Below, one piece after another: positions 33,374 to 45,254 of a stretch of DNA of 64,000 nucleotides. The notes beneath the pieces were generated by a model. The model was not told where the DNA came from and did no database searches. It worked only from the letters and a program-made list of their open reading frames with translations. The translations under genes and the position numbers were made by a program. How positions within the stretch are numbered: the stretch's first letter is position 1; every line of letters begins with the position of its first letter. The stretch spans positions 24,195,584 to 24,259,583 of the forward strand of contig JAJEKV010000005.1 in the NCBI GenBank assembly GCA_021234155.1, given 5' to 3'. The stretch comes from Isoetes taiwanensis. Its lineage: Eukaryota > Streptophyta > Lycopodiopsida > Isoetales > Isoetaceae.

Positions 33374-34903
33374 TCACAAAAAATGGTACACCTAGAACTC
33401 TGTTTGTTGGAGATCTAATTGAATATCAAAACAGGGAGAGCATACAAATGTTTTTTGAAGAAAGAAAAGATGTATTTGCCTGGGACTATTCAGAACTATC
33501 AGTCAGGTATCAAAACTGAGGTATGCCAATTTGAAATTAAAATCAAGGAAGGTTATAAACCTGTTTTTCAAAAATTAAGGAGGATTAATGCTTCACTTAT
33601 GGGGCTAATCAAGGATGAATTGAATAAGATGTTAGATGCAGGTGTGATTATTGAAATCATTAATCCTGAATGGGTATCTTGCATTGTTCCTGTAGAGAAG
33701 AAAAGTGGTGCTTTAAGAATTTGCATTGATTATCGAGATCTCAACAAAGCTACCATCAAGGATTGTTACCCTTTGCCCTTTTTAGAGGAGATCCTATATG
33801 CTGTAGCAGGTAAGGAAGTGTATTCATTTTTGGATGGATTCTCAGGGTTCAACCAGATCAGCATCAAAGAAGAAGACCAGCCAAAAACTTCCTTTATCAC
33901 TCCCTGGGGTACATATGCTATGAAAAGAATGCCTTTTAGTTTGATGAATGTTCCAGCCACCCTCCAAAGGGCAATGGATGTTATTTTCAAATCAATGTCT
34001 GCTGAAGAGTTCAGGGTGTACTTAGATGACCTTTGCTTAGGCTCTAATCCATCTAATCATGTGGAGCTACTTGCAAAAATTTGTTCTTTGTGCAGGAGCT
34101 CAGGAGTCAATCTAAATCCAAAGAAATGCATCTTTTTTGCATTAAAAGGACAACTCTTAGGGCATAAAGTATCCAGCCAAGGCATTCAGGTTGCTCAAGA
34201 CAAGATTGAAGCCCTCAAAAAATTAGCACCTCCCAAGAATCTAACACAGGTCAAAAGTTTTGTTGGTATGACAAGTTTTCTCAGGATGTATATTCCTAAT
34301 TTTGCTCATATTTTGAGCCCTATTTCTAGATTGACAAGGGTAGGCAAGTTCTCCAAGTCTGAGAGTAAGCATATACCCATCACATGGACTTCAGAATGCC
34401 AAGAAGCTTTTGACTTTCTCATTCAATCCATATGTGAAGCCACACTTTTGAGGAAACCAGATTTGAATATGCCATTTGAAGTTTATATTACTGTTACTAA
34501 AAAAGCTATAAGGTTAGCCATTTTGCAGGAAAAGCACACCATAGTATTTGCAAGTAAACAATGGTCTGCTCTAGAGGAGAGGTATACCAGAATAGAAAAA
34601 AGTGTTGCTGCCCTCATGTTTCTTATCAATAGGCAAGGACACTTGCTCCTGAAAAGTCAAGTTCAAGTCTACATGAAGCAAAATCCAATGGGTCTACTAT
34701 TTGGTAAGGCAACCAGTAAGCCAAAAATCCAAAGGTGGGCTTGTAAGTTGCAAAGTTATGATATTTCTGTAAAAGAATTACATTTGGTACGAAGTCCTAG
34801 CCTTTATTTGCCTTATATATTTTTTGACCATGAGGATGAGCTGGATACTGCTGACATTTCACTTGTAGTAGCTCATGTAGAGAACTTCAGAAGATCAAGC
34901 TGA
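33374..34903 (+). pseudogene. Reverse transcriptase and degenerate RNase H of element H
   Basis: RT motifs are RICIDYRDLNKAT, FLDGFSGFNQISIKE, MKRMPFSLMN (Gly to Ser against relatives) and YLDD at 34019-34030. The RNase H fold at about 34460-34700 reads YITVTKKAIR, IEKSVAALMF and VYMKQNPMG, lacking the catalytic acids. The 494-codon frame starts in the damaged linker and ends at 34903 by a frameshift before integrase. Confidence 0.9.
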
Positions 34904-36185
34904 TGGTGGGTGGCAACAACCTATCAGAGACTTCTTACAACATGGAATTATCTCTTCAAACCTCACTTCAAACCAAAAAAGGAGACTCAAGGATAAATGC
35001 AGACAATTCAAGATGATAGACAATGTTTTGTGCAAAGTCAACCGAGATGGAGTCTTGTTGAGAATGTGTGAGTGAAAGTGAATCTGCTCTAATCATCAGG
35101 GAAATGCACAAAGGTATTTGTGGAGGGCATTTTGCTGGTGATACTACAGCAAAAAAGATTCTCAGGTCTGGATACTATTGGCCTACTATTTTTAAAGATT
35201 GTTATGATATTATAAAGACTTGCCATCACTGCCAAATCTTTAGCAAAAGAATTTTACTTCCAACTGCCCTTAATCCCATCATATCTCCAGGGCCCTTTCA
35301 AATTTGGGGATTAGATTATATTGGCCCTATTAATCCTTCTTCTACAGGTCAACATCAGCATATCATTGTGGCCACAGATTATTTTACTAAATGGGCAGAA
35401 GCTATACCCTTGAGACAGGCTAATGCTGCCACAACTGCAAGATTTTTAATGTTTGTTCCAGGTTTGGTATTCCTTTTCAGTTGCATTCTGATAGGGGCAC
35501 GCCTTTTGTTAATGAAGTTATTACTAACTTGATGGACATCTTGAAGGTCAAGCATACCAAGAGCTCCTCATACTATCCCCAAGGTAATGGACAAGCTGAA
35601 GCCACCAACAAAGTGTTGAAAAATATCTTGCAGAAGACAGTTGAGATCAACAAGAGAGATTGGCATGTCAAAATAGTGGATGCACTTTGGGCTTATAGAG
35701 TCACTATCAAAACAGCTACAAATCATACACCCTTCAACCTGGTTTATGGCATAGAGGCAGTCTTACCAGTGGAACTTGAGTTGCCCTCCCTGAGGTTAGC
35801 TTATAAATTATGTTTACCTTTTGAACATGCTTTGCAGGAGAGATTGGATGCCTTGCTGCACCTAGATGAATATAGGATGGAGGCTGAGAATACCAATTTA
35901 TTGAAAAAGGCCAAGGATCTGGTTGCATTCAAGGCTGCACACAGAATACAAGGCACTTTTAAGCAAGGAGAGCTTGTTCTCAAATGGAACAAGTCAAAGG
36001 AAGACTCAGTTGGCAAATTTGACAATATTTGGGAAGGACCCTTTGTAGTATTGGAACCTGCAGGTACTAACTCTTATTGGCTACAAGAGGTTGCTTCAGG
36101 AATGCCACTGCCAAATTCAATCAATATCTTGCACCTGAAAAGGTATTGGGACCAGCATGCTTGCTTGTCCCTATTCTCTCATTAA
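34904..36185 (+). pseudogene. Integrase of element H (frameshifted)
   Basis: The zinc region is HKGICGGHF with CHHC (about 35220). The catalytic core is WGLDYIGPI, then a frameshift near 35450 (a loss between ARFL and the next conserved block), then HSDRGTPFV and YYPQGNGQAEATNK. The C-terminal domain runs to 36185, ending HLKRYWDQHACLSLFSH. Apart from the frameshifts the catalytic D, D and E are present. Confidence 0.9.
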
Positions 36186-37061
36186 AAAGTTTGGAGATTT
36201 ATGGTAGGTTTAAAGTAGTTAAATCAGTTAGATCTTTAAGCACACTATTTCAGTAGATAGAACAGTCTGACTTTGAGCACTTTACTCTAATAGAATTGGT
36301 TTCATGTTCTTAGGTTGATTTGACCAGATAGCAGTACAGGTGATCTCAAGAACAGGGTTGATACTAATGATTACCAAGTGTCATTTGCAGGAGCATTCTT
36401 TCTTCCATTTTTATTCACCTGTCTTAAACACTCCTACCATCCATCCAACCCTCTATTCTTGTTTTTCCATACCTTAACAGCACTCTGCAAAATCACCTTC
36501 ACCATCATAGCAGAGTTGCAAGGTTTTGAGACTAATTGGTTTATGTGTTTCCATGACAGGTGCACCCTTCCTCCATATTTTTCATCTGTCATAAGTGGTC
36601 CTACCTTCCATCTGAACTCCTTATCCTTGTTCTTATTCCCTAAAGAAGAAAAGCACTCTGCAATTCATCTTTACCATCACAGCAGAGTTGCACTTGTTGA
36701 AGATCAAGAAGGATACACACATTTTCTTGTTTTGGCGAAGTTTCAAAACACTTGTACACTCATTTCATCTCCATTTCATCATCATCTTGTCATATTCACA
36801 TTCACTTTTATCTCTTCTCACTCACTATATTCTATTCACCATCATTCCATCATCACCTTGTCATTTTCACACTCATTTCTGCCTTTCTCACTCATCATAT
36901 TCCATCCACATCATTTCATCATCACAATTACACTCACTCCACCAACATTTGCACTCTTATCCTATCATAGACACATTGGTACAAAGTTGAAGACCCCTCT
37001 AGTTATTTATTCTTGACATTATATGGCTGAGGGGACCAGCCTTTTTCTTGTTTTGGCGAGA
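36186..37061 (+). repeat. 3' UTR of element H with tandem ~169-bp repeats
   Basis: Two units start at about 36388 and 36557. Each contains a hairpin whose arms are ACTCTGC and GCAGAGT (36482-36516 and 36655-36688). A C/A/T-rich tract (36750-36965) follows. The motif TTTTCTTGTTTTGGCGA occurs at about 36722-36738 and again at 37043-37059, next to the LTR. The hairpin GGCTG/CAGCC around AGGGGAC is at 37025-37041. Frames here are compositional, not genes. Confidence 0.85.
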
Positions 37062-39020
37062 TGTTGCCCCCAAAGGGCAACATGCTAGTTGTGATCCATG
37101 CATTCAAAACTAGGTCAACTTATCTTGGAATACTAGGTCAAAGTTTGGAAGATTCTTGGCATTCAATATTGATGCGGAGGTCAAAGGATGTTCATTCTTC
37201 AAGTCAACAAGAGCTTAAGGTTCAAAACTCACATGAGGTACTCTATTCAAGGTCAAAGTGCTTAGTCAAGAATATGCTCTAGAAGATTCTGGGTAAAGAA
37301 GTTTGGAAGGCATTTTTTGAAGATTGGAAGTTCAAAGTTTGGAAGACCCCATGGTATTTTATTTCATTCTCTAAGCCATTCTTACTTGCTCCTTGAAATT
37401 TCCTAGCCTCCTTTCCTATATTTATGCTCCCTTTTGTTCACTCTTGCATTTGCTCCCTCATACCTATTGCCTATTTCCTTGTCATGCTCACCTTGCCATA
37501 ACTACCATTTTGCTCAAATCCTTTGCCAATTCCTCCAAATGTCACTATTCAAAAAACTTCAAGTCCTTGTTGCAAAGTTATTATTTCTCTCTTTTGCATT
37601 CTTATTCTTACCTTCCTACTAGCCCTTAATGATCTCTTTTACCTCCATTCCCACCCCATCATGCTCTCTTTGGTATACCCTAAACCTTGTCAAAAGATGC
37701 CCTAAAGATTCTATATCCCTTTGCACGTGTGGATATCCTTCCCCATGGTTGAGAAGTTATAACCTTTTTAGGTATTCCATGGAAAATGCCTTGAAACCAT
37801 TAGCCAAGTTTTTTAAGTTGTCAAATACGGCATATACAGGGCATATTCCTTCAGAAATACGAAATCGTATCGCGCAAAATATGCGAAAATACAGCTGAAC
37901 AACCCTAAAATTGGAAACCCAGCTCGAATCACGCCATCCCGCGCTCCATTCTCCCTGCAACCAATCTATTCTTGGATTCCGGAACTTAAGCAACAATTTA
38001 AGCCTAAATTTATCACCCGAAACTACTGGAACCGAAATTTGAAACTATAAACAGGGGGAACACAATCTCGACATTTTCGAAGGCCCAGAAGTATTCAAAT
38101 CCTACATTGATCATTGCTGAGCAAGATCTGGATGATCCTTGAAGTTCTTGAGCTCTCCTCAACTGGATTCACAAGATCTGGTTGACATTACCTTCAAAAA
38201 TTATTTATTGACTTGAGAAGATTATTTTCCTGTGATTAAAAGCTATGAAGCATCCTTATATTCTGTTATCATGATATATTTACCTCCATATCAATTCAAA
38301 TCGATTGCCAAGTTGTCAAATCCATTTCTGATATGTTATTCTACAATTCTTGCTACAAAATGTTCTACAGAAAATTCTAGTGTGTTTTTCTATTCTTTTG
38401 GACTACCTGCCATCTATTCTTAGAGCCTGTGCAAGCCAAAGGAGTTGGAATCATTCAAAAATACCAAGTATAGCTCAAATTCAAAAAAATTGCTCTCGGG
38501 TTTGGACAGTTTTTTACTGTATTTTGCCAAATCTAGCCACAAAAAATACTTCTACACATCCAAATAAGGATTTGATTGCTTGCCCCTCTTCCCCAGCACC
38601 ATTGCAACCTATCTACTTTGGAATTTCTCAAAAAAATGATTGGCAACTCCAAATCTCAATTTCTGATCACTGTTTCCCACATTTGACCTCTATTGACCAA
38701 AATTTGACCTCACTTTGAGCTCGAATAACTCACAGATTAGGTCTCTGACTTGGTCAGAGGCTTTACTGTTGGTTAACTACAACTTTTTTGACCAAGTCTA
38801 CTGCATCTGACTTAAGAAATCGATCTGCATCTCGACACCACAATTGTTTTGGCAAAGGTACTATTTTTTGGAAATGGGAAAGGTATAGAACTCAAACTTT
38901 TTGAACTTGTTTTTGGAATTTCCTTACATAGACTGATCACCTCAAGTGATCTGGAGGTTCTAACCCCAATTTGAGTGAAAACTTGAATTGGTACCTTGAA
39001 AGCCAGGTTTAGGGTCAACA
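37062..39020 (+). repeat. 3' LTR of element H
   Basis: 1959 bp. It equals the 5' LTR except for about 14 substitutions and an 11-bp deletion near 38999 that removes the left arm of the 3'-terminal hairpin. TATAAA at 38046-38051; U5 hairpin plus tRNA-Gln-like motif at 38935-38962. Confidence 0.95.
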
Positions 39021-39025
39021 AGTAT
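39021..39025 (+). repeat. Target site duplication of element H, right copy
   Basis: AGTAT, identical to 28784-28788. Confidence 0.93.
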
Positions 39026-39855
39026 TTACTGGAGAGAATGTTACAGGGGATGATGCAGACTCATGGCTTCGCGGGGTTGAGTTTTATTTTAAACTTATTA
39101 ATGCTGAAGACTCTGTTAAAACTGTATTGGCTCAAGCAATGTTGGGTGGATTTGCTAGGGTATAGTGGGAGAATTACTTGCGGGACATAAATAAGGTTGC
39201 AGGGCAGGCAACTTGGCAAGAGTTTAAGACCGCTTTTGAAGGACACTTTATGCCTCCCGGATACAAAGTAGACAAGATGAATGAGTTCTTGGACCTGACA
39301 CAGAAAGGGACAGTGGCCGAATATAACGAGAAGTTCAGAAGGTTGCAGTATCATTGTCCTTTTGAGGATAAGGAAAAGCTTTGTGCTCGATTTGTGAAGG
39401 GTTTGCAGGTTGATATTAAGAGCACAATGTCAGATGTGTCCTATAAGGATCTGGAGGAGGTATTCAGAATTGCTAAGAATCGTGAATCTGACCTAGCTGA
39501 GAAGGCAACCTTGGAGAATGCTAAGAAGAGGCAAGCTCCTTCCACATGGCAGACTGGTGGATCCACGAGTAGAGGTAGATTCCCTAGTCGGGGTGGCATG
39601 GCTGCACAGGCTGTTAGTATGCAGGAGGGCAGTCAAAATCGAGGATCTCGGCCTATATATGCACCTTTGAATGATGAAACCAGGGAAAAGTGTATCAATG
39701 AGAATCGATGCTTTAGGTGCAGAGAAGTTGGTCATTATGGACGACATTGTCCGCGAAGGTGGATGGATAGTACCGCCTCATCTGCATGTTCTCAACGTGG
39801 AGGGCAAACAAACCAGTGGTCCAGGTCGAATTCTAGTGATACTTATGGACGGGGC
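39026..39855 (+). pseudogene. Gag of element G, 3' part
   Basis: It continues the G Gag frame after element H: DADSWLRGVEFYFKLI, then a TAG at 39163-39165 where the family has Trp (W-W-E-N-Y region), then WQEFKTAFEGHFMPPGY, VAEYNEKFRRLQYHCPF and a single CCHC knuckle CFRCREVGHYGRHC (about 39716-39757). This is a classic Retrotrans_gag architecture distinct from the Tat-like elements. It is cut at 39856 by element I, so protease and pol of G are not seen. Confidence 0.87.
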
Positions 39856-41764
39856 TGTTGCCCCCAAAGGGCAACATACTAATTGATTGGTTCATTTGTT
39901 AAATTTAGGAAGGCTAAGTCAAAGGAGGACTTGGTAGTCAACATTGGTATGAAGGTCAAAGGATATTTATCTTCAAGGTCAACTCCCATAAGGAATACTT
40001 CACTTGAGGTCAAAGCTAGTCAAAAAGGTGCTGGGTTAAAGAAGATTGGAAGATGCTTTTTGAAGATTGGAAGTTAGAGTTTGGAAGATCCCATGGTATT
40101 TGGTTCCATCCCTTAACCATTTTTTGCCTACCCCCATACCATATTCTCACCCTTTTTTTTGAATTTTCCCTAGTCATTTTCCCTTACACTCATATTCTTC
40201 CTTGCTCACCTTTTGCAAATCATATTTTGCCTTGCCTAAGTCCTTTCTTAATACATTTTATTTCCCCCATGGGATGTCCTATCCATTTCATATCTCTTTG
40301 CCTTATTTTCATTCCCCATACCACACCTTTGCAAATGCCCTTAGCCTAATTCTTTTTTTACAATCTCTTATACCTCCTTGCTTCATTTACCATTGTGCCC
40401 TAAGTACCCATGCCACCCAAATATTCCCCATGGAATATTCCAATTATGGTATCTACCTAGAATATTCCCCAAAAGATTAGGGTTAACATAGACCCAAATG
40501 ATTAGAAGCTTCATAATTATTTTTGGGTACCTTTGGAACCATGGCCTAGCTTCTCAAAATTGATAAATACAGCATATTCTCAGTTTATACCCCAAAAAAT
40601 ATGGCCATCGTATCGCGAAATTCCTGGAAAAATACCCTCAAGGAACCCTAATTCTGGAAACCTGCTTGAAGCACGCCGGAATGGAATAATTAGGCTCTGA
40701 AAACTATCTATTTCTGTATTCCCGCCCTTAAGCATCCTATCAAGCCTAAATTTAAGGTCTAAGATGCTGGAACCGTTAAACCTAAACATATATACTGGGA
40801 AAACAATGACAGAAGATTTTTGAAGGCCCAGACGCATCAAATCTCAACATTGATACATGCTGAGCATGATCTGAAGACGTTCATGAAGTATCTGAGTGTT
40901 CCACAGTTCGATTTGAGAAAATTGGACTGATATTCTTGATTTGATATTATTTATGACCTCCTGAGTTATCTTGATGATTGATCTATGATCCTAAGACTCT
41001 TATTCACCTTGTATTACCTTCATATCAATGAAAATTGCTTGCCAAGTATTTAAAAAGTTGACTGTCATGATCCTTTAGTATTTTTGCATCACAAACATTT
41101 TTACAGTAAAGTATCCCATCATTTTTTCTTGCATATGACGATTTGCTCTTCCTTCCCCATCATATTTGCACCTGTGTGCACAAAAATTTCAAAAGAAAAC
41201 CATTCCAAACTCAAGTTACCATTTTTAGCATTCTGTCTGATACAATTTTAGACTGATATTCACAAAACAGTGCCAAAAAAATAATTTTTGTGATCCAAAT
41301 TATGGTTTGATTGCATGCCCCTCACCTTTGGGACCTATACTTATCTTAGTTTTGGAATCTCTTCAAAATTCCCTCTGCAACTCAAGTTACAAAACTCTGA
41401 GATCTGTTTGTAGTTTTGACTGATATTGACCAAAATTTGACCCAACTTTGAGATCGAATATCTTGCAGATTAAAACCCAGACTTGGTCAAGATTTTCACT
41501 CTTGCTTGCCTATAACTTTTCTGTACAAGTCACAATCATTTCACCTTGGAAATCAATCCGTTTATGAGAGCTACATCGATTTGAGTAAGGGCTCCATATT
41601 CTTGAATTGGGAAAGGTATGAATACTTGATAATTGAGCTTTTTCTTTGAGAAATTCTTGTGTAGACTGATCACCGTAAGTGATCTGGAGGTTCTAACCCC
41701 AACTTGAGTAAAAACTCAAGTTGGCTTCTTGTGTTTGACTCTCTAGCCAGGTTGAGGGTCAACA
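39856..41764 (+). repeat. 5' LTR of element I
   Basis: 1909 bp, with the 5'-terminal hairpin at 39856-39876. The palindrome region ATATGG/TCGTAT with CGCG is at 40599-40617, and TATATA at 40789-40794. The U5 hairpin GATCAC-CGTAA-GTGATC (41668-41684) is directly followed by TGGAGGTTCTA (41685-41695). It ends GAGGGTCAACA. Confidence 0.92.
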
Positions 41765-41767
41765 TCT

Positions 41768-41785
41768 TGGAGATTCTACCGAGAT
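41768..41785 (+). promoter_or_regulatory. Primer binding site of element I (tRNA-Gln)
   Basis: TGGAGATTCTACCGAGAT, three bases after the LTR; one mismatch (G to A at position 6) to the site of D. Confidence 0.72.
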
Positions 41786-41805
41786 CTTCCTGGATTTCAG
41801 AACTC

Positions 41806-43110
41806 ATGGCTCCAAAGCAAAAATTTCCAGCAGAACAAGAACCATTAGAAGATATTGACGCACCAGATCATTGCAGAGAAAGGCCATTGAATTCAAGTTT
41901 CTCAACTAGCCTGATTCAAAACATTCCATACCAATTTGAGTTGAATGTTCCTGTTCCTTTGCCTACTTTTGATTCCAGTATGAGTGCTAACAACTTTTTG
42001 AGAATATTTGAGGACTATTACAGGGATTATGGCTTCAAGAAGGGCTGCAAGCTCTCAGAATTTGAAAAGTGTTTCAAAGAAGAAAGTGAGGCTGGTGCTT
42101 GGTTAACTTATGAAAAGTTAATGGGTACCACTTCATGGGATGAACTTGTTAAGAAGTTCCTGGATAGATTTGGTAAGTTAGCTGCTCCAAAAGATTTGGT
42201 TAATGAGTTGCAAGGTTTCTCTATACATGCAGGAGAAAGTGTGAATCAGTACAAGGAGAGGTTTAGTACATTTATGAGTAGGTGTCAAAGAGCACAAGTC
42301 ACCATCCCAACTCTATTTTTAGTTACTGCTTTCATTAATGGTCTGGAAAGAAGACCAGATATCCAAAGGAAGTTGCTCAAGATCCAAGCTGCTGAAGGAT
42401 TTGATTCTATATACAAAGTTTTTGCCAAAACTACCGACTTAACTCAGATGCTCTCTACTTTGCCTGACAAGCACCATGTTCCTCACCATAGCCATGACCC
42501 GTTTTACCTTGATGCTACTGATGCACATTACGATCATCCCCTTCTATTCCAGTTTATGCCATACAGAAAAAAAAAAGGAAATCTAAAGAGGAAGAAGCAA
42601 ATTCTCAAGTTGCAGAGGTCAAGTCAAACCTATCTAAGGTTACTGAAGCCTTAGCAGAAATAACCAAACAATTGGTTGAACTCAAGGCTGCAAGAATAGG
42701 TAAAACTTACCCTGAATGTATTCATTGCAATAGGAATTCTCATCCACCAGAAATTTGCTATTGGCAAGTGTGTCCCAAATGTAATAGAAATGCCACTTTG
42801 GAAAGGAATGTCCTGTTTGTTCTTTTTTGTAAAGAAGTTGGCCATACTGATGTTAAGGAATATTTTGCTAAGCAGGAAAAAGAAAAGAGACCAGAGCCTA
42901 AACCTCCTGTGAGATTTGCTGAACCAAGCACCTCTATAAATTTGTTCAAGCTACAGAAGCTCCCAAATCTGAAGAAGTTATGGTGGTGCAAACTAGAAGC
43001 ATGAATGAAGCTCATGTACATGCTGAACCAAGTAGGCATTCTACTGCCAGGTCTTCACCACTTGTAGTGGAAGCACCTGCTCAAATCATAGCTCCACCCC
43101 CCAAAGCAAA
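41806..43110 (+). pseudogene. Gag of element I (frameshifted late)
   Basis: Starts MAPKQKFPAEQEPLEDID at 41806 and stays open to about 42560, covering the whole capsid-like region (MPYQFELNV-like, FLRIFEDYYRDYG, ESVNQYKERFSTFMSRCQ). A shift in an A-run near 42570 breaks it. Knuckle 1 (CIHCNRNSHPPEIC) is intact. Knuckles 2 and 3 are damaged: CPKCNRN is followed by a shifted frame, and the third lacks its last Cys (GHTDVKEYF). Confidence 0.88.
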
Positions 43111-43931
43111 AATATGGTAAGTAAGATCAAGACTTTGATGAGGTTGATGTTTTGCTTAAAAATTCCAAAGTGAGTGTGGATCTTTTCACATTGCTAAAGA
43201 TTGCACCTAGCTATAGAAAAAGAGTATTGCAGCAAACTAGTGGTGAGGTATTAAATGCTTGTGTGAATTTTACTGATGCCACAAACCTTGTTCTAGCACA
43301 GAATGAAGAAGACCCTGGTGCATTCACATGTTCAGCTACTTTAGGAGGGTATACCTTCTCAAATGTGTTACTTGATGGGGGATCCCCCCTAAATATCATG
43401 CCATATCACATTATGAAAAAATGTGGTTTCGAGGTGGATAAGAAAGCTTCTATATTATTAAGATCTTTTTATAATGCTAAGATCACTCCTATTGGTGTGG
43501 TAACTAAAGTGCCTGTTAATACAGAGGGCATAACTGTAGCTGCTAACTTTATTGTGGTGGCTTTTGAAGACATAGGGGATGAATCTGATATCTATGATTT
43601 ACTCTTAGGAAGAAGGTGGTTAGCCACTGTGGATGCTAGACCAGTCTGGTCTCAAGGGAGATGTACCATCTCCAATGGTTCTCAAACTGCTACAATCTAT
43701 AATCAAGATGGCTCCTATGGCTCCAATGAAGAGGTAAACTTTATTAAGGAAATGCTAATTGAAGAACCTTTGGGATCTTACAGAATAAAAAATACAAGAC
43801 CAAGGAAATATGAAATGGTTCCTCTCATTATGGAATGTGCACTCCCCAGCAAACAAGGGCCATCAGGATTCTTATGGTTTGATGGAGGTATTTCTAAAAA
43901 CCTAAATATTGCATCATCTAGAAGTTGTTGA
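43111..43931 (+). pseudogene. Protease and start of RNase H of element I
   Basis: A 259-codon open frame from 43152. LLDGGSPLNIMP has an intact D-G-G-S centre. IYDLLLGRRWLATVDARPVW, then GFLWFDGGISKNLNIASS begin the RNase H. The frame ends 30 bases later because the deletion joins it to VVDFVDALAYLQADDEEQ of the RT-integrase linker in another frame. Best-preserved protease of subfamily A in this window. Confidence 0.87.
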
Positions 43932-45254
43932 CTTTGTGGATGCCTTAGCTTATTTGCAGGCAGACGATGAAGAGCAGAACCAACAGGATTGGCAGCTACA
44001 TATAAAGAATTTTCTACAATTCAAGGAAATGCCCTCAGGGCTGACCTCGAGCCAGCAAAGGAGATTTAAAGAAAAGTGTAGGCAATTTAAAATGATTAAT
44101 GATGTTTTATGTAAAGTCAACAGGGATGGACTATTACTGAGGTGTGTCAATGAAGAGGAATCTGCTTTGATCATTAGAGAAATGCATGAAGGAGTATGTG
44201 GAGGCCATTTTGCTGGAGATACCACTGCCAAAAAAATTCTCAGGTCAGGTTATTATTGGCCTACAATATTTAAAGATTGTTATACTGCTATAAAATCTTG
44301 CCACAAGTGTCAAATATTTGGCAAAAGGATCCTCCTCCCAGCTGCATTCTCCAGGACCTTTCCAAATATGGGGATTAGATTATATTGGCCCTATTAACCC
44401 CCTTATACGAGGACAACATCAGCACATTATTGTAGCTACAGATTATTTTACCAAGTGGGCAGAGGCAATTCCTTTAAGACAGGCTAATGCCATTACAACA
44501 GCAAAGTTCTTACATGAGTATATTTGTGCAAGGTTTGGTATTCCTCTACAATTGCATTCTGATAGAGGTACTCCTTTTGTGAACGAAGTTATTGCTTTAT
44601 TGACCATTCTTAAGGTCAAACATACCAAGAGCTCCTCCTACTATCCTATAGGTAATGGTCAAGCAGAAGCTACTAATAAAGTTTTGAAAAGCATTTTGCA
44701 GAAAATAGTGGAAGATAATCAAAGAGATTGGCATGTCAAACTGGTGGATGCTCTATGGGCTTATAGAGTCACCATTAAAGCAGCAACCACTCATACACCC
44801 TTCAATCTAGTATATGGCATTGAAGCTGTACTTCCAGTAGAACTTGAGCTTCCATCTCTGAGGTTAGCCCATAAGTTATGTTTGCCTTTTGAATATGCTT
44901 TGCAGGAAAGACTGGATACCCTTTTACATTTAGAGGAATATAGGATGGAAGCTGAGAATGCTAATTTGCTAAAAAAAAGCCAAAGATTTGGCTGCTTTCA
45001 AAGCTGCTCATAAAATACAGGGAACTTTCAAAACTGGAGAGTTAGTTCTAAAATGGAATAAATCAAGGGAAGACTCGGCTAGTAAGTTTGAAAATCTCTG
45101 GGAAGGTCCCTATGAGGTGTTGGAACCTGCAGGCACCAATTCTTATTGGTTAAAGGAATTAACTTCAGGGGTGCCACTTCCAAATCCTATCAACACTATT
45201 CACCTGAAAAGGTACTGGGATCAGCATATATGCTTGTCTCTTTTTATGCTCTAA
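43932..45254 (+). pseudogene. Integrase of element I (frameshifted)
   Basis: The N-terminal part (43909-44397 frame) has HEGVCGGHF and CHKC. A frameshift near 44340 (LLPAAFSRTF) moves the core to 44318-45013: WGLDYIGPI, HSDRGTPFV, YYPIGNGQAEATNK. An extra A near 44975 moves the C-terminal domain to 44988-45254, ending HLKRYWDQHICLSLFML. Near-identical to 54520-55839, where the last frameshift is absent. Confidence 0.88.

Larger units (their letters stand above)
28789..39020 (+). mobile_element. Element H: complete subfamily A retrotransposon with target duplication
   Basis: 10,232 bp flanked by AGTAT. LTRs 28789-30758 and 37062-39020. Internal order: primer site, gag, protease, RNase H, RT, degenerate RNase H, integrase, 3' UTR. 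The LTRs differ by about 14 substitutions plus one 11-bp deletion, pointing to a recent insertion, yet every ORF has frameshifts or a damaged motif. It sits in the gag gene of element G. Confidence 0.95.

Noticed and set aside
36385-37000. Regular spacing of hairpin repeats as a CRISPR-like array
   Set aside because: Only two ~169-bp units, not short repeats with unique spacers, and located in a plant retrotransposon UTR.
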